Shown here: positions 61,701 through 64,000 of the stretch, piece by piece
Layout: every line of letters begins with the position of its first letter
Numbering within the stretch: the first letter of the stretch is position 1
Origin: Butyrivibrio sp. WCD3002
Lineage (GTDB): Bacteria > Bacillota > Clostridia > Lachnospirales > Lachnospiraceae
NCBI RefSeq assembly: GCF_000424265.1
Contig: NZ_AUJO01000001.1
Location: 744,001 to 808,000, forward strand
Reading direction: 5' to 3'
DNA length: 64,000 nucleotides
Notes under the pieces: generated by a model
Database searches by the model: none
What the model saw: the letters and a program-made list of their open reading frames with translations, nothing else
Told to the model about the DNA's origin: nothing
Program-made: the position numbers and the translations under genes

Positions 61701-62022
61701 TCATGAAGCCTGTCTCAAAAAAGTTCCCTTTACTTTCTGAGCTTCTTCCATGATTATCAGTAACAGTCACATCAAAGCTATAGCAGGTTTTGGCTTTAAG
61801 AGCCTCTCCTTCATAGCATACTTCCGAAAAATCCGAGCTTTCTATTTCGCCTGAATCCCAGACAATCTCTCCACTTTCATTTTTTACGATTACTTTCGCA
61901 GATTTTTGCAGAGTATCCTTCTCATCGCTTTCAAGTTTCCATGAAAAGCGAGGCGAAGATGTGTCAATTCCAAGAGGATTAACCCTGTACTCCGTCTTAC
62001 ATTCAAGAATTTTAAGTCCCAT
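58735..62022 (-). CDS. GH78 alpha-L-rhamnosidase
   Basis: 1095 residues, cytoplasmic. Family signatures: the N-terminal Ig-like YRVNPLGIDTSSPRFSWKLE, the carbohydrate-binding sandwich (ARGIYECRVNGSKVTD, FNPGATQYDRHLFYQTYD), and the alpha/alpha barrel with ISIPTDCPQRNERMGWDGDT (acid residues) and LGDWLAPEET. It removes rhamnose from rhamnogalacturonan or glycosides. The start is ATG at 62022, with GAGGG five bases upstream; a GTG at 62052 would include that site within the gene. Three TTTTCGTA sites lie upstream. Confidence 0.96.
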   Translation of the reverse strand: MGLKILECKTEYRVNPLGIDTSSPRFSWKLESDEKDTLQKSAKVIVKNESGEIVWDSGEIESSDFSEVCYEGEALKAKTCYSFDVTVTDNHGRSSESKGNFFETGFMMDHEDSFGGAKWIGPSEYSLSSDVYGVFGLTARFRIHEGTSKFAVVLGRNDKRIKDRENYFKFELDVKEIPATLRIYRVGILPEDTADKPLVEVLVKDYDDPEKKDVLTEANRYEEHELFIDVRGNGAYTVLDGKRIDVSKDRSFFGEIEAPRALNPIGTNDVNTFPRLNELGVFMEKGQGADLYSIEVKNLRKPYGVVYSDKNTYTFDENRSDSDSTACIYGTASEDLMLTKDPSHTSIPMLRKEFELSDKKIRKARLYATARGIYECRVNGSKVTDTWFNPGATQYDRHLFYQTYDITELLKSGKNAIGVILASGWWSDAQTFVLGNYNYYGDKESFLGLIEVTYEDGTVASIPTETDTWKYYGEGPYTYAGFFHGEHYDATREDKVKGFSEAAYNDSDWEKAVEIEPTPIYHEETMSSGPVVWPEVNIEKTSLIGQACDGVKASYELTALSVSEVSDGVYIYDMGVNVAGVPKLRLHGEKGNTATLRYAELLYPDIPEFEGKAGTMMVENLRDADCTDLYTFKGDESGEEYTPAFTFRGYRYIEISGVSKKPELSDVKMLVLSSAFDMTSSLETSDELTNKFIQNVRRSQQSNFISIPTDCPQRNERMGWDGDTSIFARTAMFHADTRLFYENWLMCMRDLQDESGKFPDIAPVGGGFGGYTYESSAIHVTWELFQQYGDVKVIRDNYDAIKLYMDYSAGLWEQGDLGGGFTLGDWLAPEETDISLICHAFYGYNAYTMARMAKAIGKDADAAAYQTLYEELKVSFNEKYFDKETGKTKDDTQCSYALPLSFKMVTDEMKKLVGDRLSDATKKTGYLVKTGFFGTAPLNPMLTETGHSDDAYKLMSQKGCPSWLYPVTQGATSIWERWDSFTIENGFGGHNSMNSFNHYSLGAVIEWFYMYALGIMRDEDAPGYRHFTVKPYMDKTYSYVKGHFTTPYGVIRAGWEHSEDGSYVYRLEVPAGSSATVMMPGKEAVEVGSGIHEFR

Positions 62023-62091
62023 AAATACCCTCGTTTCTATAAATTTTGTCACTATTTTTACAATTAATTATTATTGTACAATGAAAAAAAT

Positions 62092-62155
62092 CTTTTCGTA
62101 AGTTCTTTCTTATTTTAGCGAAAACTTTTCGTAGTTTCCGAAATTTCTTTTCGTA
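62092..62155. promoter_or_regulatory. Three CTTTTCGTA repeats before the GH78 gene
   Basis: CTTTTCGTA at 62092, 62125 and 62147, spaced 33 and 22 bp, that is three and two helical turns. The middle copy is part of the palindrome CGAAAACTTTTCG (62119-62131). They are likely binding sites for a regulator acting on the GH78 operon or on the divergent cyclase gene. Confidence 0.55.
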
Positions 62156-62283
62156 AGCTTTCATAACTAGCCTTTTTGCTGAAATAATCATAAAAAATGT
62201 ATAAATTATTTTATAGCTATGTAAAAATCGGGTACTAATCGTGCTAAAATATTTTCTAAATTAAAATATTTGGGAGAAATCTT

Positions 62284-63432
62284 GTGACAGAAGTTTTTTA
62301 TTACATTCAGGCAAATCTTTCATGTTTTTTATGTTTGGGACTTATACTCTATAAAATCAATCATAGTATCGACAGGCAGACATCTACTGTTATTCTGAGA
62401 AGATTGATTATCGTTTTGATGACATATTTTTTCACAGATAGTATGTGGATATTCTTAGACAGCGGAATCGTTCCTGTAGGTCATGCTGCCATGATTGTGT
62501 CCAGCATCATTCCCTATGTTCTCATAGTATGCAGTTCATATTTCTGGTTTGTTTATTGCGAAGTTTTGCAAAGAGATAAAGCGATGTTCACCAAAAAATG
62601 GATGTTCATCGCATCCATACCGATCATCGTAACATTAGTGCTCATTGTGACAGCCTCCTTCACGGGTCTGGTATTTCATTTCGATGAAAACAATCACATA
62701 CACTACGGTCCCTTCTATGCTGTTCTTTTGCTTGTTCCCTTCGGTTACATGCTTTATTCATCGGCAAAGGGCTTTTACAAGGCATTTACCCAGGGCCGCT
62801 ATTTAGATCACATGGTATACCTTACAATTGGTATATTCCCGCTGATACCTATCATTACCGGCGTACTGCAGGCGATATTTATGTATATTCCTTTTATGTG
62901 CTACGGTGCATCTTTTTCAATATTGATGATCTACCTGACAACCCTTGAGAATCTCATATCCATGGATTCTCTCACACAGGTAAATAACAGAAATCAGATG
63001 CACAAATATCTCCTTCGCAAAATGAAGAATCCATCGCCCAACCTTTCACTGTATCTGATGATCATAGACATAGACCATTTCAGGGATATAAACGATTCCT
63101 TCGGACACATGGAGGGTGACAGAGTTCTTGTACGTGTTGCAAATGCCATGAAGGATGCCTGCATTGCTCACAGAAACAGATTCTTTGTATCACGCTTTGG
63201 CGGTGATGAATTCATTGTAATCGCTGAGACCGAGTATAAGGGCGAAGTAAACTGGTTATCCGAAAAGATTCGTTCAAACGTTAAGCTCTACAATGATAAA
63301 GCTGATGTTCCCTATAACCTCTCTGTATGCGTGGGAATTGCTGAATATGATTATGCTAATCCTGTTCCGATCCCTTCACTTATAGCAAGGGCCGATACAG
63401 ATCTTTATCACAAAAAGCACGCAAGAGCATGA
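62284..63432 (+). CDS. Membrane diguanylate cyclase
   Basis: 382 residues: about six or seven membrane helices (~8-222) and a GGDEF domain with MDSLTQVNNRNQ at its start, the metal-site Asp in IIDIDHFRDINDSFGH and an intact FGGDEF (~305-310). It should make c-di-GMP. No typical inhibitory RxxD is evident. The start codon is GTG at 62284, with GGGAG seven bases upstream. It is divergent from the GH78 operon. The degenerate-GGDEF/EAL protein at 15040 could supply the opposing activity. Confidence 0.92.
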   Translation: MTEVFYYIQANLSCFLCLGLILYKINHSIDRQTSTVILRRLIIVLMTYFFTDSMWIFLDSGIVPVGHAAMIVSSIIPYVLIVCSSYFWFVYCEVLQRDKAMFTKKWMFIASIPIIVTLVLIVTASFTGLVFHFDENNHIHYGPFYAVLLLVPFGYMLYSSAKGFYKAFTQGRYLDHMVYLTIGIFPLIPIITGVLQAIFMYIPFMCYGASFSILMIYLTTLENLISMDSLTQVNNRNQMHKYLLRKMKNPSPNLSLYLMIIDIDHFRDINDSFGHMEGDRVLVRVANAMKDACIAHRNRFFVSRFGGDEFIVIAETEYKGEVNWLSEKIRSNVKLYNDKADVPYNLSVCVGIAEYDYANPVPIPSLIARADTDLYHKKHARA

Positions 63433-63463
63433 CTTATTAAAAATAACATAATCCCCCAAAAAT

Positions 63464-63494
63464 AGTGCAGGTAGAAATTACATCTACCTGCACT
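63464..63494. terminator. Bidirectional terminator
   Basis: Perfect 12-bp stem AGTGCAGGTAGA/TCTACCTGCACT with a 7-base loop. TTAATTTT follows on the plus strand and ATTTTTGGGGG on the minus strand. It separates the convergent cyclase and hypothetical genes. Confidence 0.85.
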
Positions 63495-63514
63495 TTAATT
63501 TTGTCTTTTTCTAT

Positions 63515-63787
63515 TTATGCCCCGCCTGCTACTGCCTTTAGGGCTTCAAACTCAGACTCGAAAACACCGCCCATTTTTTCCAGCTCATCCCAATTGTACC
63601 AGGACCCGGACAGCTGTATTGCATTTATCGAAACATCAGTAACTACTACCATGAAGGGTCTGTGATTAATAACAATATATGCAGTCCTGTTAAGGCCAAA
63701 GGGAGAAATAAACGCATGACCTGTGTCTATCAGATTATTGATCTGATCCAATGTGAGATTTTTCGTTAATGGCATAGTTCTAAGCAT
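63515..63787 (-). CDS. Small hypothetical protein
   Basis: 90 residues, soluble, with no recognised motif (TKNLTLDQINNLIDTGHAFI, AIQLSGSWYNWDELEKMGGV). AAGGGGA stands five bases before the ATG, and a terminator follows the stop, so it is a credible gene. It is preceded by the end of a YggS-type gene on the same strand; function unknown. Confidence 0.72.
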   Translation of the reverse strand: MLRTMPLTKNLTLDQINNLIDTGHAFISPFGLNRTAYIVINHRPFMVVVTDVSINAIQLSGSWYNWDELEKMGGVFESEFEALKAVAGGA

Positions 63788-63887
63788 ATTCGTCCCCTTA
63801 GTATAACTATTTATAAATTTATTCTAAAGGTCTGACATCGTATCATCAATAAAATAAATATGAATTTTACATAAAATCGTGTATTGA

Positions 63888-64000
63888 TTAAATATTATAA
63901 TTACGCTCACCAAAGATTCCTGTGCCAACTCGGACAAAGGTTGCACCCTCTTCTATAGCAACCTCATAATCGCCTGTCATTCCCATTGAAAGGGTATCAA
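63888..64000 (-). CDS. YggS family PLP-binding protein (3' end only)
   Basis: The last 37 residues of a PLP homeostasis protein (YggS/PLPBP), continuing past the window end. The C-terminal motif [17 protein letters not shown], then [16 protein letters not shown] and the stop, matches the phosphate-binding end of this family. In Firmicutes it often lies with sepF/yggT. Confidence 0.88.
   Translation of the reverse strand, partial: DTLSMGMTGDYEVAIEEGATFVRVGTGIFGERNYNI

Noticed and set aside
61500..62283. Insertion-sequence ends near the repeats before the GH78 gene
   Set aside because: No transposase frame or terminal inverted repeats with target duplication were found; the repeats are short direct sites.

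Overview
The window looks like a chromosomal segment of an anaerobic, fibre-degrading Lachnospiraceae bacterium, most probably Butyrivibrio or Pseudobutyrivibrio. This is inferred from the gene order ackA / rpmF-plsX-acpP-rnc-smc-ftsY, strong AGGAGG-type ribosome binding sites, a circularly permuted GH3 beta-glucosidase of the kind known from Butyrivibrio, and many intracellular glycosidases with YesMN-type regulation. No phage, transposase, CRISPR or rRNA gene was seen.

Region 1 (1-15.1 kb) is mostly core. It opens with the 5' part of a GH2 beta-galactosidase, a membrane-anchored GH25-like protein that has lost its catalytic aspartates, a YitT-type membrane protein and threonine ammonia-lyase. 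The conserved block ftsY, smc, rnc, acpP, plsX, rpmF follows, all on the minus strand. A consensus promoter sits before rpmF, and terminators follow rpmF and acpP. A divergent AraC-type regulator separates this block from ackA, and tmcAL lies divergently from ackA.

Region 2 (15-26.8 kb) is signalling and envelope. It holds a degenerate-GGDEF/EAL protein with a possible leader terminator, a 703-residue CNB-like protein followed by a tiny acidic four-cysteine protein, mscL with a zinc-ribbon tail, tRNA-Gly(CCC), two secreted proteins of unknown role, cstA with a partner, a 27-residue membrane-peptide gene with its own terminator, and a class B sortase with an LPKTG substrate.

Region 3 (26.8-62 kb) is a large glycan-utilisation region. 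It contains (a) an operon of a beta-helix (GH141-like) protein, a condensation-type acyltransferase, a zinc-ribbon membrane protein and a pectinacetylesterase-like hydrolase; (b) two response-regulator proteins with no kinase beside them; (c) a LacI-controlled cassette of esterase, fucose/arabinose-isomerase-like protein, split transketolase and FGGY kinase, which has the composition of a D-apiose pathway; (d) a DUF1593 protein, permuted GH3 and GH2 beta-glucuronidase; (e) an ABC importer with a YesM/YesN two-component system; (f) a GH106-like protein and a GH78 alpha-L-rhamnosidase. None of the glycosidases has a signal peptide, so the picture is import of pectin fragments (rhamnogalacturonan I or II) and cytoplasmic breakdown. 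A diguanylate cyclase, a small hypothetical gene and the end of a YggS-type gene close the window.

The least explained material is non-coding: a 32-bp-phased array of alternating inverted TTACGTGG/CCCCGTAA half-sites that occurs at two loci, a ~145-bp structured element in two copies whose hairpin stems covary, a 23-bp tandem repeat, an orphan transcription unit with a two-codon reading frame, and regularly spaced TTTTCGTA sites before the rhamnosidase gene.
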